A stretch of 55,205 nt of DNA from Rickettsiaceae bacterium (GTDB lineage: Bacteria > Pseudomonadota > Alphaproteobacteria > Rickettsiales > Rickettsiaceae). This document shows positions 47,369 to 55,205 of the stretch, piece by piece. The position numbers and the translations under genes were made by a program. How positions within the stretch are numbered: position 1 is the stretch's first letter; each line of letters opens with the position of its first letter. The stretch is from NCBI GenBank assembly GCA_029266475.1, contig JAQSWU010000010.1:1-55205 (forward strand), written 5' to 3'. Under the pieces are notes generated by a model. That model was given only the letters and a program-made list of their open reading frames with translations, did not search any database and had not been told where the DNA came from.

Positions 47369-48478
47369 ATGCCAGAAAGTAAAAAGTTACAAGAAATATT
47401 AGAAAAGTTAGGCTTCAAGTCTGTGGATGAAATTAACGATAAAGGTGAGGGGCCTTTGTATAAGGCTGTACTATTTAATAATAAGCAAGCGACTAAAATT
47501 CTTTTAGAGCATGGAGCAAATCCCAACTTTGAACTCGGCAGCAGTACTCTCCTCAGCCTTGCTATTGAAAGAGAAAAGTACAATTCTATCGATCTTTTAT
47601 TAAAGTATGGCGCTGAAATAACTCCGAAGGAAGGCGGAGAATGCTTGATGCACATATATAAAAATAGTAGTAAGATTTATGATTTTAATATTAAGAGCTT
47701 TAAACAAGGGTTTGTTGTGGGGGTCTCAGGCTACCCAGAATTAGAAGCTATAAAGCTATTACTAGAACATAATGCAAATACAAAATCTTTAGAAGGTGAA
47801 AAGAGATTTATGCGATATGGTAGTGAATATCGCTGGGACGTAAATGATAGTGACTTTCTAGTATTTTCACGTCTCTTTAGGGTAAGTACCTTTTTAAAAA
47901 CATCTCCAGAAGCTGCTAATGTTAATCTGTCTAGTCTATATAATCTATATGACGAACTTTATAAAAATATTTTTATAAAAGCATTATCAAATCAGCTTGT
48001 TAAGGGAACGTCAGGTGTTTGCGTGGATAACGTGATTAAAGCAATAGAGTATATAGAGCCTGATGTAGATTTTTACGAAAAAATTTATAAAGCAAATAAT
48101 TATAATTTTTTGGAAACCTTAGACTTTATCAAAGAATTTAAAGAAATAATAAACCATTTTAACGAGAAAGCCATGGCAAACTTTATAAGGGATTTTCAGC
48201 AATATATATCACTTGAGGGGATGCCTAAAGGTTTTAAGTTACTAGGTAATTATATTCAAAATTATGATATAAACAAGAATAGTGATGCAATCAAGAACTC
48301 TAAATTAGAGGAACCTATAACTCTACATAAGGACTCTGCAGATAAGCTTAAATCAGTACTTGAAGAGTTCTTTACTCCTGCACCGGAAAAAATTCACGAA
48401 GAAATTAGTCTAGAGACTACTTTAATTATTCCAAGCGAAACAGAAGCAAGAAGTCTCACTGGCGAAAATTTTGAATAA
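47369..48478 (+). CDS. Ankyrin-repeat protein
   Basis: 369 residues. Ankyrin repeats at about 22-52 (GPLYKAVLFNNKQATKILLE), 56-90 (STLLSLAIEREKYNSIDLLL), and a partial one near 124 (ELEAIKLLLEHNANTKSLEG). The rest is helical and unrecognised, with a charged, Ser/Glu-rich C-terminus. It has no signal peptide. As with the first ankyrin protein, secretion to the host via type IV secretion is plausible for this lifestyle but not shown here. Confidence 0.85.
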   Translation: MPESKKLQEILEKLGFKSVDEINDKGEGPLYKAVLFNNKQATKILLEHGANPNFELGSSTLLSLAIEREKYNSIDLLLKYGAEITPKEGGECLMHIYKNSSKIYDFNIKSFKQGFVVGVSGYPELEAIKLLLEHNANTKSLEGEKRFMRYGSEYRWDVNDSDFLVFSRLFRVSTFLKTSPEAANVNLSSLYNLYDELYKNIFIKALSNQLVKGTSGVCVDNVIKAIEYIEPDVDFYEKIYKANNYNFLETLDFIKEFKEIINHFNEKAMANFIRDFQQYISLEGMPKGFKLLGNYIQNYDINKNSDAIKNSKLEEPITLHKDSADKLKSVLEEFFTPAPEKIHEEISLETTLIIPSETEARSLTGENFE

Positions 48479-48534
48479 TTCTTGTAATACAGTGTAACTC
48501 ATACTTTCTGGCAATATACTTTATGCTGCCTGCT

Positions 48535-48572
48535 TTGAAAATTCGTAGTCATGCTTCGAGTTTTCAAGGTAC
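48535..48572 (-). repeat. Palindromic repeat, copy beyond the 3' end of the DUF4143 ATPase
   Basis: 38 bases, TTGAAAATTCG ... CGAGTTTTCAA plus GGTAC, forming a hairpin (11 pairs, one wobble). It matches the copy at 49728-49765 in 30 of 38 positions and lies in the same orientation, so the ATPase gene is bracketed by direct repeats. This copy could also serve as its transcript end. Confidence 0.7.
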
Positions 48573-48592
48573 GGGCTTAAAAGGTAAACATA

Positions 48593-49720
48593 CTAACGGA
48601 AATTCTCTAAGCTAATAACTTCTATATTATCTCCTAATTTAAAATTCTTATCACCAGGATAAATTATAATCAATTTATCAAGCTTTAAATCTTCTAAAGC
48701 ATATTTCATGGAAGGTGTAATTTTAGGAAAGTCGGTATATTTAAACTCTAATCCTATTTTTTTACCATCTTTAAAAACTAGTAGATCTAATTCAGCTCCG
48801 CCATGGGTGGCCCAATAATAACATTCTCCTTTTGGGATATGCCAAGTCTTTAATACTTCTTCTAAGGCGAATCCTTCCCATGAAGCGCCTAGCTTTGGGT
48901 GTGCATCTAATGCTTGTTTGTTTCTTAAGCCTAATAAATTATGTAAAATCCCGGAATCGCGGAAATAAATTTTAGGTGATTTAACCTGTCTTTTGCTAAT
49001 ATTTTCAAACCAAGGTTGAAGCGAGCGGATCATGAAAGTTCCTTCTAGTATATCTAGGTAATTCTTGGCTGTATGGTCAGTAATACCAAGGGACCTTCCT
49101 ATCTCGCTTGCATTAAATATTTGCCCATGATAATTGCTAAGCATCATCCAGAACCGATGGATATTACGAGGCGCAATTTGAAACCCTAGATTAGGTATAT
49201 CTTGTTCTAGATATGTGCGAATATAAGATTCGCGCCAGAGGTAGCTATCCTCATCAGATTCAGCTAGATAGGATCTAGGGAATCCACCTCTAATCCATAA
49301 ATTTTTAATCTCATTAACTTCTGATAAGCTAAAGGGCGTAAGTTCTATATAGGATATACGGCCTGCTAATGTTTCTGAGGATTGTTTAATAAGTTCACGA
49401 GAAGCGCTGCCTAATATTAGAAACTTTGCATCGATAGAATCAGCCAAAACTCTTAATATAGGAAATAATTCTGGTCTTCTTTGGATTTCGTCTATTATAA
49501 TTAAACCCTTTAAATCCTGGAGAGCAAGTAATGGATTATCTAATCTTGCTAAATCAATAGGATTCTCTAGATCGAATATATTTATTTCAGCATCGTTCAA
49601 TTCTTTAGCAAACTGCTTGGAAAGAGTGGTCTTGCCGCATTGCCTAGGCCCAAGAATAGCACAAATAGGATTAATTTTAAAATATTGCCTTATTTGTTTT
49701 ATATAATATTGTCTAAGCAT
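48593..49720 (-). CDS. DUF4143-type AAA ATPase
   Basis: 375-residue ATPase from the ATG at 49720: P-loop GPRQCGKTTLSKQF (24-37), Walker B GLIIIDEIQRRPELF and sensor region ILGSASRELI, then the C-terminal DUF4143 domain with a nuclease-like EFKYTDFPK motif (compare EXK). This large prokaryotic family is of unknown biological role, frequent in accessory regions and often multi-copy. The ribosome binding site AAGG lies inside a palindrome (49726-49762). The gene is bracketed by direct repeats, suggesting mobility. An upstream in-frame start at 49780 would read through the palindrome. Confidence 0.85.
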   Translation of the reverse strand: MLRQYYIKQIRQYFKINPICAILGPRQCGKTTLSKQFAKELNDAEINIFDLENPIDLARLDNPLLALQDLKGLIIIDEIQRRPELFPILRVLADSIDAKFLILGSASRELIKQSSETLAGRISYIELTPFSLSEVNEIKNLWIRGGFPRSYLAESDEDSYLWRESYIRTYLEQDIPNLGFQIAPRNIHRFWMMLSNYHGQIFNASEIGRSLGITDHTAKNYLDILEGTFMIRSLQPWFENISKRQVKSPKIYFRDSGILHNLLGLRNKQALDAHPKLGASWEGFALEEVLKTWHIPKGECYYWATHGGAELDLLVFKDGKKIGLEFKYTDFPKITPSMKYALEDLKLDKLIIIYPGDKNFKLGDNIEVISLENFR

Positions 49721-49725
49721 AATAA

Positions 49726-49765
49726 CCTTGAAAATTCGAAATCTAACTACGAATTTACAAGGTAC
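49726..49765 (-). promoter_or_regulatory. Hairpin covering the ribosome binding site of the ATPase gene
   Basis: CCTTGAAAATTCG (49726-49738) and CGAATTTACAAGG (49750-49762) form a 13-bp stem with one mismatch. On the gene-sense strand the 3' arm ends in CAAGG, six bases before the ATG at 49720, so folding would hide the Shine-Dalgarno sequence. The same palindrome type recurs at 48535-48572. Confidence 0.65.
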
Positions 49766-49906
49766 TATGTCAAAAAGCAAGTATTATGCCTTAAAGTCTT
49801 TAGGATAAATAAACCTATAGCTAATAATATCATAGCAAACATCCCTATTGATTTATTCGTTAATTATTATAATATAAGTAGCATTTTAATTAAGGGGTTA
49901 AGGCCT

Positions 49907-50209
49907 ATGATAACAAAGGAAGACGTGAAGAGATGCGCAAAGCTTTCTCGTATAAAATTTGAAGATGATAAATTAGATTATATGGCAGGCCAGCTTTCAA
50001 GAATTATGGAAATGATTGATCAGTTGAAAGAAGTGGATACCGAAGGTGCAATACCGCTCACTTCCGTGCTAGAGGCAAATCTTCGTATGCGTGAGGACGC
50101 GGTCACAACGCATAATATTGAAGATAAATTATTTACAAATGTGCCTGGGCAAGATGCAGAATTTGCTAAGGAAATTAAATGTTATATCGTTCCAAAAGTT
50201 GTTGAATAA
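49907..50209 (+). CDS. gatC: Glu-tRNA(Gln)/Asp-tRNA(Asn) amidotransferase subunit C
   Basis: Small scaffold subunit of GatCAB. 100 residues from the ATG at 49907, which has AAGGGG/AAGG upstream; the open frame extends further upstream but without similarity. Family features: [40 protein letters not shown], and the NVPGQDAEF end. First gene of gatCAB. Confidence 0.93.
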   Translation: MITKEDVKRCAKLSRIKFEDDKLDYMAGQLSRIMEMIDQLKEVDTEGAIPLTSVLEANLRMREDAVTTHNIEDKLFTNVPGQDAEFAKEIKCYIVPKVVE

Positions 50210-50219
50210 AAAGGCTAAT

Positions 50220-51698
50220 ATGACTGAGTTAATAAAACTAACAATTGCTGAGGCGCTAGCTAAGCTTAAAGCTAAGGAAATTTCTTCTCTAGAGTTGGTT
50301 GAAGCGCACATCAAACAGATTGAAAAACATAAATATTTAAATGCATTTGTTACAGAAACTTTTGATGCGGCTAGAATGCAGGCTAGAGAAGCTGATCAAA
50401 AAATTGCACGTGGTGAGGCTCGCAAACTCGAAGGTATTCCTGTTGGCGTTAAGGATTTATTCTGTACAGAAGGGGTCCGAACTACAGCAGGGTCAAAGAT
50501 GCTATCAAATTTTATTCCTACATATGAATCAACTGTTAGCCAAAATATCAAAAACCATGGTTCCATTAGTCTTGGTAAATTAAATATGGATGAATTTGCT
50601 ATGGGTTCGTCCAATATGACTAGCTATTTTGGTAATGTTATAAACCCATGGAAGGCAAAAGACTCATCAGAAGAATTAGTACCTGGTGGGTCATCAGGTG
50701 GATCATCAGCAGCTGTTGCTGGTTTTATAAGTATGGCAGCGCTTGGTAGCGATACTGGTGGATCTGTAAGGCAGCCGGCAGCTTTCACTGGAACTGTTGG
50801 TATTAAACCTACATATGGCCGTTGCTCACGTTTTGGTATGGTAGCATTTGCCAGTTCTCTTGATCAAGCAGGGGTATTTACACGATCAGTTAAGGATGCG
50901 GCTTTAATGCTTGAAGCTATGATGGGATTCGATGAGAAAGACTCAACTTCAGTAAACCTGCAGGTGCCAGAGCTTGCTTCTGCAGCTGATAAACCTGTTA
51001 AAGGTATGAAAATTGGGATACCAAGAGATTTCATGGAAGCTGAAGGTATTAGTGACGAGATTTTAAAAATGTGGAATGCATCGATTGATCATTTAAAACA
51101 ACAAGGGGTTGAAATGGTTGATGTGTCACTAAAGCATGCCAAATATTCACTGCCAACATATTATATTATTGCCCCAGCTGAGGCCTCTTCAAACCTTTCT
51201 CGTTATGATGGTGTAAGATATGGGCTTCGAGTAGAGAGAGAGGGTATGAGCCTAGATGAGATGTATGAAATGACTAGATCAGAAGGCTTTGGAGTTGAAG
51301 TTAAGCGCCGAATTATGATTGGCTCGTATCTATTATCTGCAGGGTTTTTCGATGCTTATTACTTGAAGGCTCAAAAAATGAGAAGGCTAATTGCTAACGA
51401 TTTTAATTCAGCTTTTGCAACAGTTGATGCGATATTATTGCCTACAGCGCCTACTGCTGCTTTCCCAATTGAAGGTGTATCGGATGATCCAGTAGCCATG
51501 TATTTAAACGACTTATTCACCATTCCAGCAAGTCTTGCTGGTCTCCCTTGTATATCAGTTCCAGCTAGCTTAAATGATAAAGGTTTGCCACTTGGAATGC
51601 AGATAATTGGTAAGCCTTTTGATGAATATACAACTTTGCAGGTAGCAAGCGCCCTCGAAAGAGCGTGCAGTATTAAATTCGTTGCAGGAGGATTTTAA
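50220..51698 (+). CDS. gatA: Glu-tRNA(Gln)/Asp-tRNA(Asn) amidotransferase subunit A
   Basis: Amidase subunit releasing ammonia from glutamine. 492 residues from the ATG at 50220 (AAGG upstream). The amidase triad is Lys78 (PVGVKDLF), a Ser in [12 protein letters not shown] (about 157-168) and nucleophile Ser182 ([14 protein letters not shown]). It is followed immediately by gatB: the stop TAA and gatB ATG abut. GatCAB makes Gln-tRNA(Gln) and/or Asn-tRNA(Asn), so the organism probably lacks the cognate direct synthetase(s). Confidence 0.97.
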   Translation: MTELIKLTIAEALAKLKAKEISSLELVEAHIKQIEKHKYLNAFVTETFDAARMQAREADQKIARGEARKLEGIPVGVKDLFCTEGVRTTAGSKMLSNFIPTYESTVSQNIKNHGSISLGKLNMDEFAMGSSNMTSYFGNVINPWKAKDSSEELVPGGSSGGSSAAVAGFISMAALGSDTGGSVRQPAAFTGTVGIKPTYGRCSRFGMVAFASSLDQAGVFTRSVKDAALMLEAMMGFDEKDSTSVNLQVPELASAADKPVKGMKIGIPRDFMEAEGISDEILKMWNASIDHLKQQGVEMVDVSLKHAKYSLPTYYIIAPAEASSNLSRYDGVRYGLRVEREGMSLDEMYEMTRSEGFGVEVKRRIMIGSYLLSAGFFDAYYLKAQKMRRLIANDFNSAFATVDAILLPTAPTAAFPIEGVSDDPVAMYLNDLFTIPASLAGLPCISVPASLNDKGLPLGMQIIGKPFDEYTTLQVASALERACSIKFVAGGF

Positions 51699-53147
51699 AT
51701 GGTATTGATTAAAGGAAGGACAGGTGACTGGGAATATGTGATTGGGCTTGAGGTGCATTCACAAATAACCTCCAATTCAAAACTATTCTCTGGCGCGCCA
51801 ACAGAATTCGGCACTACTCCAAATGCAAGCGTGTCTCTTATTGATGCGGCTATGCCAGGGATGCTTCCTGTACTAAATAAGGTATGTGTCGAGCAGGCTA
51901 TTAGGACAGGACTTGGTTTAAATGCTAGAATCAATCAATACTCTGTATTTGATCGAAAAAATTATTTTTATGCTGATCTTCCGCAAGGCTATCAAATATC
52001 GCAATTTTACCATCCAATAGTTGAAGAAGGGTGGTTGATGATAACAGACGATGAAGGTAAGCCAAAAAAGATACGTATTAACAGACTGCATATAGAGCAG
52101 GATGCTGGTAAAAGTATGCATGATCAGTCGCCTAAAAATAGTTATATTGATTTAAATAGAGCGGGTATTGGTTTGATGGAAATTGTGTCTGAGCCAGATA
52201 TTCGATCTCCTTTTGAAGCAGCTGAATACGTCAAGAAGCTACGTACTATCCTAAGGTACCTTGGCACCTGTGATGGGGATATGGAAAAAGGATCACTAAG
52301 GTGCGATGCTAACGTATCTGTAAGGCGTCCTGGTGAAGCATATGGCACGCGCTGTGAGATTAAAAATATCAACTCAGTGCGTAATATCATGCGGGCTATT
52401 GAATTTGAAGCTGAAAGGCAGGTTGAAATATTGGAAAGTGGTGGCAAGGTTGCCCAGGAGACGCGCCTATTCGATGCTGATATAGGAGAGACTCGTACTA
52501 TGCGTACTAAAGAGGATTCTTTCGACTATCGTTATTTCCCCGATCCTGATCTATTACCTCTAAATTTAGAGCAATCTTATATCGATAAAATTGCTAGCGA
52601 ACTACCTGAACTGCCTGATGCAAAACAGCAAAGGTATAAAAGTGGGTTTGGTCTATCTGAGTATGACGCAGAAGTTTTATCAGCCGATAAAGAAGTGGCT
52701 GATTATTTTGAGACAGTAGCTAAAGCAACTGAGCCTAAAATGGCTGCAAACTGGGTCACGGTTGAGCTATTTGGCCGCTTAAATAAGGCTGGTCTTGAAC
52801 TTACTGAGTGTAAAATTAAAACAGATGATTTAATTGAGCTTTTAAACCTAATCCGCACAGATGTAATATCAGGTAAGATTGCTAAAACTGTTATTGATGA
52901 AATGTTTGAAAATGGTGGCTCTGCTAAAGCAATCGTAGAAGCTAAAGGGCTAGTGCAAGTTACTGATGAATCGGCGATAAACTCAATAATTGATCAAGTA
53001 ATTGCCGATAATCCTGATAAGGTTTCTGAATATAAGTCTGGTAAGGATAAGTTATTTGCTTTCTTTGTTGGGCAGGTTATGAAACTTTCAAGTGGTAAAG
53101 CAAATCCAGCAGCAGTAAATAAATTACTTAAAGAAAAGCTTGGGTAA
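51699..53147 (+). CDS. gatB: Glu-tRNA(Gln)/Asp-tRNA(Asn) amidotransferase subunit B
   Basis: Kinase/transamidase subunit that phosphorylates the tRNA-bound acid and performs amide transfer. 482 residues with the N-terminal signature [20 protein letters not shown] (11-30), [37 protein letters not shown], and the C-terminal YqeY-like tail. GGAGG lies just ahead of the ATG, inside the gatA end. Last gene of the operon. Confidence 0.98.
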   Translation: MVLIKGRTGDWEYVIGLEVHSQITSNSKLFSGAPTEFGTTPNASVSLIDAAMPGMLPVLNKVCVEQAIRTGLGLNARINQYSVFDRKNYFYADLPQGYQISQFYHPIVEEGWLMITDDEGKPKKIRINRLHIEQDAGKSMHDQSPKNSYIDLNRAGIGLMEIVSEPDIRSPFEAAEYVKKLRTILRYLGTCDGDMEKGSLRCDANVSVRRPGEAYGTRCEIKNINSVRNIMRAIEFEAERQVEILESGGKVAQETRLFDADIGETRTMRTKEDSFDYRYFPDPDLLPLNLEQSYIDKIASELPELPDAKQQRYKSGFGLSEYDAEVLSADKEVADYFETVAKATEPKMAANWVTVELFGRLNKAGLELTECKIKTDDLIELLNLIRTDVISGKIAKTVIDEMFENGGSAKAIVEAKGLVQVTDESAINSIIDQVIADNPDKVSEYKSGKDKLFAFFVGQVMKLSSGKANPAAVNKLLKEKLG

Positions 53148-53195
53148 GTTTTTATCACATTCGAAACGCTAAGTAAAAGCTTGAATTAAGGCTTA

Positions 53196-53335
53196 TATAG
53201 TGAAATTAGTTGAGTTGTGGTACTAGAAATAACGAGCGCAGCGTATGAATAATACGTAAGCGAGGAATGACGACGTACCACGCTTTAAATAAATGAGGAA
53301 TGACGACGTACCACGCTTTAAATAAATTTACTATA
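53196..53335 (+). mobile_element. MITE-like element, copy A (140 bp)
   Basis: Same element as at 27713-27819 but in the opposite orientation. It starts TATAGTGAAATTAGTTGAGT, ends AAATTTACTATA, and its ends form a 28-bp imperfect inverted repeat (21 of 28 matching) closing at GTGGTAC/GTACCAC. It is 33 bases longer than the other copy because of an exact tandem duplication (53262-53294 and 53295-53327). Non-coding. Confidence 0.82.
53262..53327 (+). repeat. Exact 33-bp tandem duplication within the MITE-like element
   Basis: The unit beginning GAGGAATGACGACGTACCAC is present twice without a single difference (53262-53294, 53295-53327). The other copy of the element has it once. Consistent with recent slippage or a repair event. 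Confidence 0.92.
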
Positions 53336-53540
53336 AATCTTAATTCAGGGTCTAGCGGTCTTAAGCTTAATTTATATGATTAGATAGTATATGCTACGTG
53401 CGTAGTCACCTCAAAATGTTAATTATAAATGCATTGTCATTAAAAATATTGATTGGGGCTATTTGGTTTTATAGTTTTTCGAAAATAACACAAGCGTTTA
53501 CCTCCTTCCGCTTCCAGGAAGCTTCCTCCATAAGTCACAT

Positions 53541-53687
53541 TAGAGCTCTTCTCAAAACTCTACTTCTGCTGCGAGTTTGAATATAGGTTCGGTATTCAAA
53601 TACCTCATGTACTTATAAGCACCTTGCGGTTCTTTGCTCTGAGGCTTATTCAAACTCTCTACCATAAACAAGTTTTTGATAGAAGTC
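53541..53687 (+). repeat. Dispersed repeat B, copy 2
   Basis: Direct-oriented relative of 27446-27593. On the minus strand it reads as the same broken protein (GDFYQKLVYGREFE, stop, ASEQRT...). An alternative frame gives a 37-residue peptide from 53665 to 53552 ending KLAAEVEF, also seen in copy 1. See the pseudogene entries. Confidence 0.75.
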
Positions 53688-53690
53688 TCC
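53541..53690 (-). pseudogene. Second decayed remnant of the same unknown gene
   Basis: Minus-strand pieces DFYQKL..., SEQRT... and KLAAEVEF match those of 27365-27711 at the protein level although the frames are broken. This indicates a coding ancestor. Shorter than the first remnant. Identity of the ancestor unknown. Confidence 0.45.
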
Positions 53691-53783
53691 TGCTGCAAGG
53701 TGGTTAATTTATATTTACTTTTTCAAAATGATCTGTATAATAACAATATAATTGATCAACCTTTTAACTAAAGAAGTATATAT

Positions 53784-54701
53784 ATGAAAGTTAGTTCGAG
53801 CAATAAGTCATTATCGAATAAGCTAATCTTAACGGGTGGCATTTTAATTGGTACTATTACACTATCTGGGTGCGATGACCTCTTTAATGATCGTAGATAT
53901 TATGATGATTCTGTACCAGTTACAAATAGCAGCAGTTACAATAATACAAATAATAACTATTATCAGCAGCAAGCTGAGCGTGAGCGCCTACAAGCTATTG
54001 AGCGTGAAAAGCTTAGAATGGAAATGGAGAATAATCAGCGCAAACTACAACTGCAATTAGAGCAAGAGCGCCTAAAAAACCAACGAGAAACTCTGGAAAG
54101 ACAACTTCGTTTACAAAAAGAAACTAATCAAAGATACGCTGCTGAGCAAACACGATTAGAGAACGAAAGACGCCTGCGTGAAGAACAAACACGTTTAAGA
54201 CAACTTCAAGCAGAGCAAGACAGGCTAAGACAACAACAAAACGAAATGAGACAAAAGCATGCTGAAAGGCAAGCACAATTAGAGCAACAAAGACGTCAGC
54301 AAGCCGAACAAGATCGCGCTCTCAGGGCAAGACTTCAAGAGGAACGCGACACTCAGCAAGCTATTCAAAACTCCTTAAAAACTCATGCAGAAGAAGAAGC
54401 TAAAAGAAGAAGGCTTAGAGAACAAGAAGAGCGTGATATGCAGCAAGCTATTCAAAATTCTTTAAAGACTCATGCTGAAGAGGAGGCTAGAAGAAATCAA
54501 CATAGTGCAAGCCAGGTCTCTCCATCTGGTGAACAACCTAACGAAGGGCAATTAGTTACCGCCGGTAGGATAGTCGTTGACTTAAGAAACCGCTTAGGCA
54601 GATCCCCTTATGAACATGAGACAAGGGCAGAACTACAAGCTAAAATGGGAATCTCTGCAACCATGGCACAAAAAATCATTGATGAACTAATGCTTTACTA
54701 A
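53784..54701 (+). CDS. Coiled-coil lipoprotein with two ubiquitin-interacting-motif-like repeats
   Basis: 305 residues. The lipoprotein signal ends at LSGC (Cys30), followed by a Tyr/Asn-rich segment (about 36-60). A long highly charged coiled coil, rich in Glu, Gln and Arg, runs about 60-240. Inside it two 29-residue-spaced repeats, EERDTQQAIQNSLKTHAEEE (186-205) and EERDMQQAIQNSLKTHAEEE (215-234), fit the ubiquitin-interacting motif pattern (acidic, x, x, x-x-A-hydrophobic-x-x-S-hydrophobic). The last 50 residues (VTAGRIVVDLRNRLGRSPYE...) look like a small helical DNA- or protein-binding fold. A host-ubiquitin role is possible, but the lipid anchor would keep it in the envelope unless surface-exposed. 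Confidence 0.75.
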   Translation: MKVSSSNKSLSNKLILTGGILIGTITLSGCDDLFNDRRYYDDSVPVTNSSSYNNTNNNYYQQQAERERLQAIEREKLRMEMENNQRKLQLQLEQERLKNQRETLERQLRLQKETNQRYAAEQTRLENERRLREEQTRLRQLQAEQDRLRQQQNEMRQKHAERQAQLEQQRRQQAEQDRALRARLQEERDTQQAIQNSLKTHAEEEAKRRRLREQEERDMQQAIQNSLKTHAEEEARRNQHSASQVSPSGEQPNEGQLVTAGRIVVDLRNRLGRSPYEHETRAELQAKMGISATMAQKIIDELMLY

Positions 54702-54997
54702 AGTAAAACCCTCAGCTTAGACTGTACTTTTGTAGGTTTGGAAGCGTCTATTCTCTTGGCTTTAGCTAACAATAATGGACGCTTCCTTGTAAAATCTAAA
54801 TGGCTTTATGCCTAAAAATTAGCCATCTTCATCCATACCCTTCACTTGTTATCCATAGTTCGGGTTAAATAGAAAGCGGCGCCAGACTCCTTCAAATTGT
54901 GCTCATCGCATACATAATCCTATTCTGCAGTCCTCAACGCTTATAATTTTGTCTCACTATGCAAATTAATAGCTGAGATTTTCCTTTGTCTGGACGA
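54702..54997. other. Intergenic region after the coiled-coil lipoprotein gene
   Basis: 296 bases without a gene. Contains the hairpin at 54740-54786; the rest (54790-54997) shows nothing recognisable. Confidence 0.4.
54740..54786 (+). terminator. Hairpin after the coiled-coil lipoprotein gene
   Basis: GGAAGCGTC (54740-54748) pairs perfectly with GACGCTTCC (54778-54786); a T-G wobble and ATT/AAT extend it inward. It lies 38 bases beyond the stop. No clear T-run. Confidence 0.5.
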
Positions 54998-55205
54998 TCA
55001 TTCAGCGGTTGTAGCCCCCTCTGCTGCTTTTTCTTTTGCCTCTTGTTCTTCATATTCCTCAAGTAATTTAGCGATATGTCTTTGAGCTATTAAGAGGTCA
55101 GCTTTGCTATACTTCTCCTTTTTCTCCTCTCTTTTTCTTTTCTCATCGATCTCATCCTGCATTAGTTTTAACTGCGAGATGGTGTGCGCTATTTTCGGCA
55201 AAACT
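54998..55205 (-). CDS. Partial gene for a charged, helical protein (5' end outside the window)
   Basis: The frame is open to the window edge; the first possible start is a TTG at 55201 and the true start may lie further out. The visible C-terminal 68 or so residues are Lys/Glu-rich and helical (KRKREEKKEKYSKADLLIAQ, HIAKLLEEYEEQEAKEKAAE), probably a coiled coil. No domain recognised. Confidence 0.5.
   Translation of the reverse strand, partial: VLPKIAHTISQLKLMQDEIDEKRKREEKKEKYSKADLLIAQRHIAKLLEEYEEQEAKEKAAEGATTAE

Larger units (their letters stand above)
53148..53783. other. 636-base gap filled with repeats
   Basis: No intact gene. It holds the MITE-like element copy A (53196-53335), a short perfect palindrome GCTTCCAGGAAGC near 53510, and repeat B (53541-53687). 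The stretch between (53340-53540) and the leader of the next gene (53690-53783) show nothing I recognise. Confidence 0.6.

Noticed and set aside
49640-49906. Long upstream extension of gatC
   Set aside because: It overlaps the DUF4143 ATPase start region on the other strand and lacks GatC similarity; the ATG at 49907 has a good ribosome binding site.
50091-50219. 43-codon upstream extension of gatA
   Set aside because: It overlaps the gatC coding sequence in another frame; the ATG at 50220 has AAGG and matches the family start.
53398-53580. 60-codon plus-strand frame in the gap after gatB
   Set aside because: It runs into repeat B on the strand opposite the coding-like remnant, has no good ribosome binding site and no recognisable composition.
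53552-53665. 37-residue minus-strand peptide ending KLAAEVEF as an intact gene
   Set aside because: It is one frame of a decayed repeat; the matching frame in the other copy is broken, so it is treated as pseudogene material.

Overview
This AT-rich window looks like a chromosomal segment of an obligate intracellular alphaproteobacterium of the order Rickettsiales. A flagellum-bearing lineage such as the Midichloriaceae (Jidaibacter-like) is the best guess. The reasons are an alphaproteobacterial respiratory gene order (petABC; ctaC-ctaD-ctaB-coxF-ctaG-ctaE), ccmA divergent from acnA, gatCAB, a kdo/lipid A cluster next to aatA, ankyrin-repeat proteins and many unrecognised short proteins, together with a substantial flagellar gene set. 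The taxonomic call is inference; no rRNA or tRNA gene was seen in the window.

Layout. 0.3-3.4 kb: cytochrome bc1 complex (Rieske, cytochrome b, cytochrome c1) plus a small membrane protein, minus strand. 3.5-4.7 kb: heme exporter ccmAB. 4.9-7.5 kb: aconitase. 7.6-10.6 kb: accessory stretch with four unrecognised small proteins and an ankyrin protein. 10.6-15.9 kb: DsbA-like thiol oxidoreductase, an RNA m5U methyltransferase, a tiny zinc-finger (NDUFS6-type) protein, RNase J and type III pantothenate kinase. 16.1-16.8 kb: two tiny exported proteins, each with its own terminator. 16.9-23.3 kb: flagellar operon flgI-flgJ-flgN-flgK-flgL-fliW with a greatly enlarged FlgK. 23.6-31 kb: exported unknown protein, MsbA-like ABC transporter, DEDDh exonuclease, repeat-filled gap, DUF4385 protein, ClpB. 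31-36 kb: waaA, lpxK, lpxL, DUF374 acyltransferase and aspartate aminotransferase. 36-40.9 kb: TPR/methyltransferase protein, MlaA, fliD-fliS behind a sigma-54-like promoter, YdcH-like protein. 41-47 kb: unknown protein and the aa3-type cytochrome oxidase operon. 47.3-53.1 kb: second ankyrin protein, a DUF4143 ATPase flanked by palindromic repeats, gatCAB. 53.2-55.2 kb: repeat-filled gap, a coiled-coil lipoprotein with two ubiquitin-interacting-motif-like repeats, and a truncated gene at the edge.

How it fits together. The cell respires aerobically: aconitase feeds the TCA cycle, bc1 and aa3 oxidase form the terminal chain, and ccmAB and ctaB/ctaG supply hemes and copper. It makes an outer membrane with Kdo and lipid A and maintains it with MsbA and MlaA. 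It uses GatCAB for Gln-tRNA and/or Asn-tRNA and probably builds a flagellar rod/hook/cap. Accessory genes (ankyrin proteins, the ubiquitin-motif-like lipoprotein, small unknowns) are candidates for host interaction.

The least expected signals are: a 107-bp MITE-like element in two inverted copies (one with an exact 33-bp internal duplication), each next to decayed remnants of the same unknown gene; a pair of palindromic direct repeats flanking the DUF4143 ATPase, one of which sequesters its ribosome binding site; tandem ubiquitin-interacting-like motifs in a lipoprotein; a sigma-54 type promoter ahead of fliD; FliW in an alphaproteobacterium; and a 955-residue FlgK.
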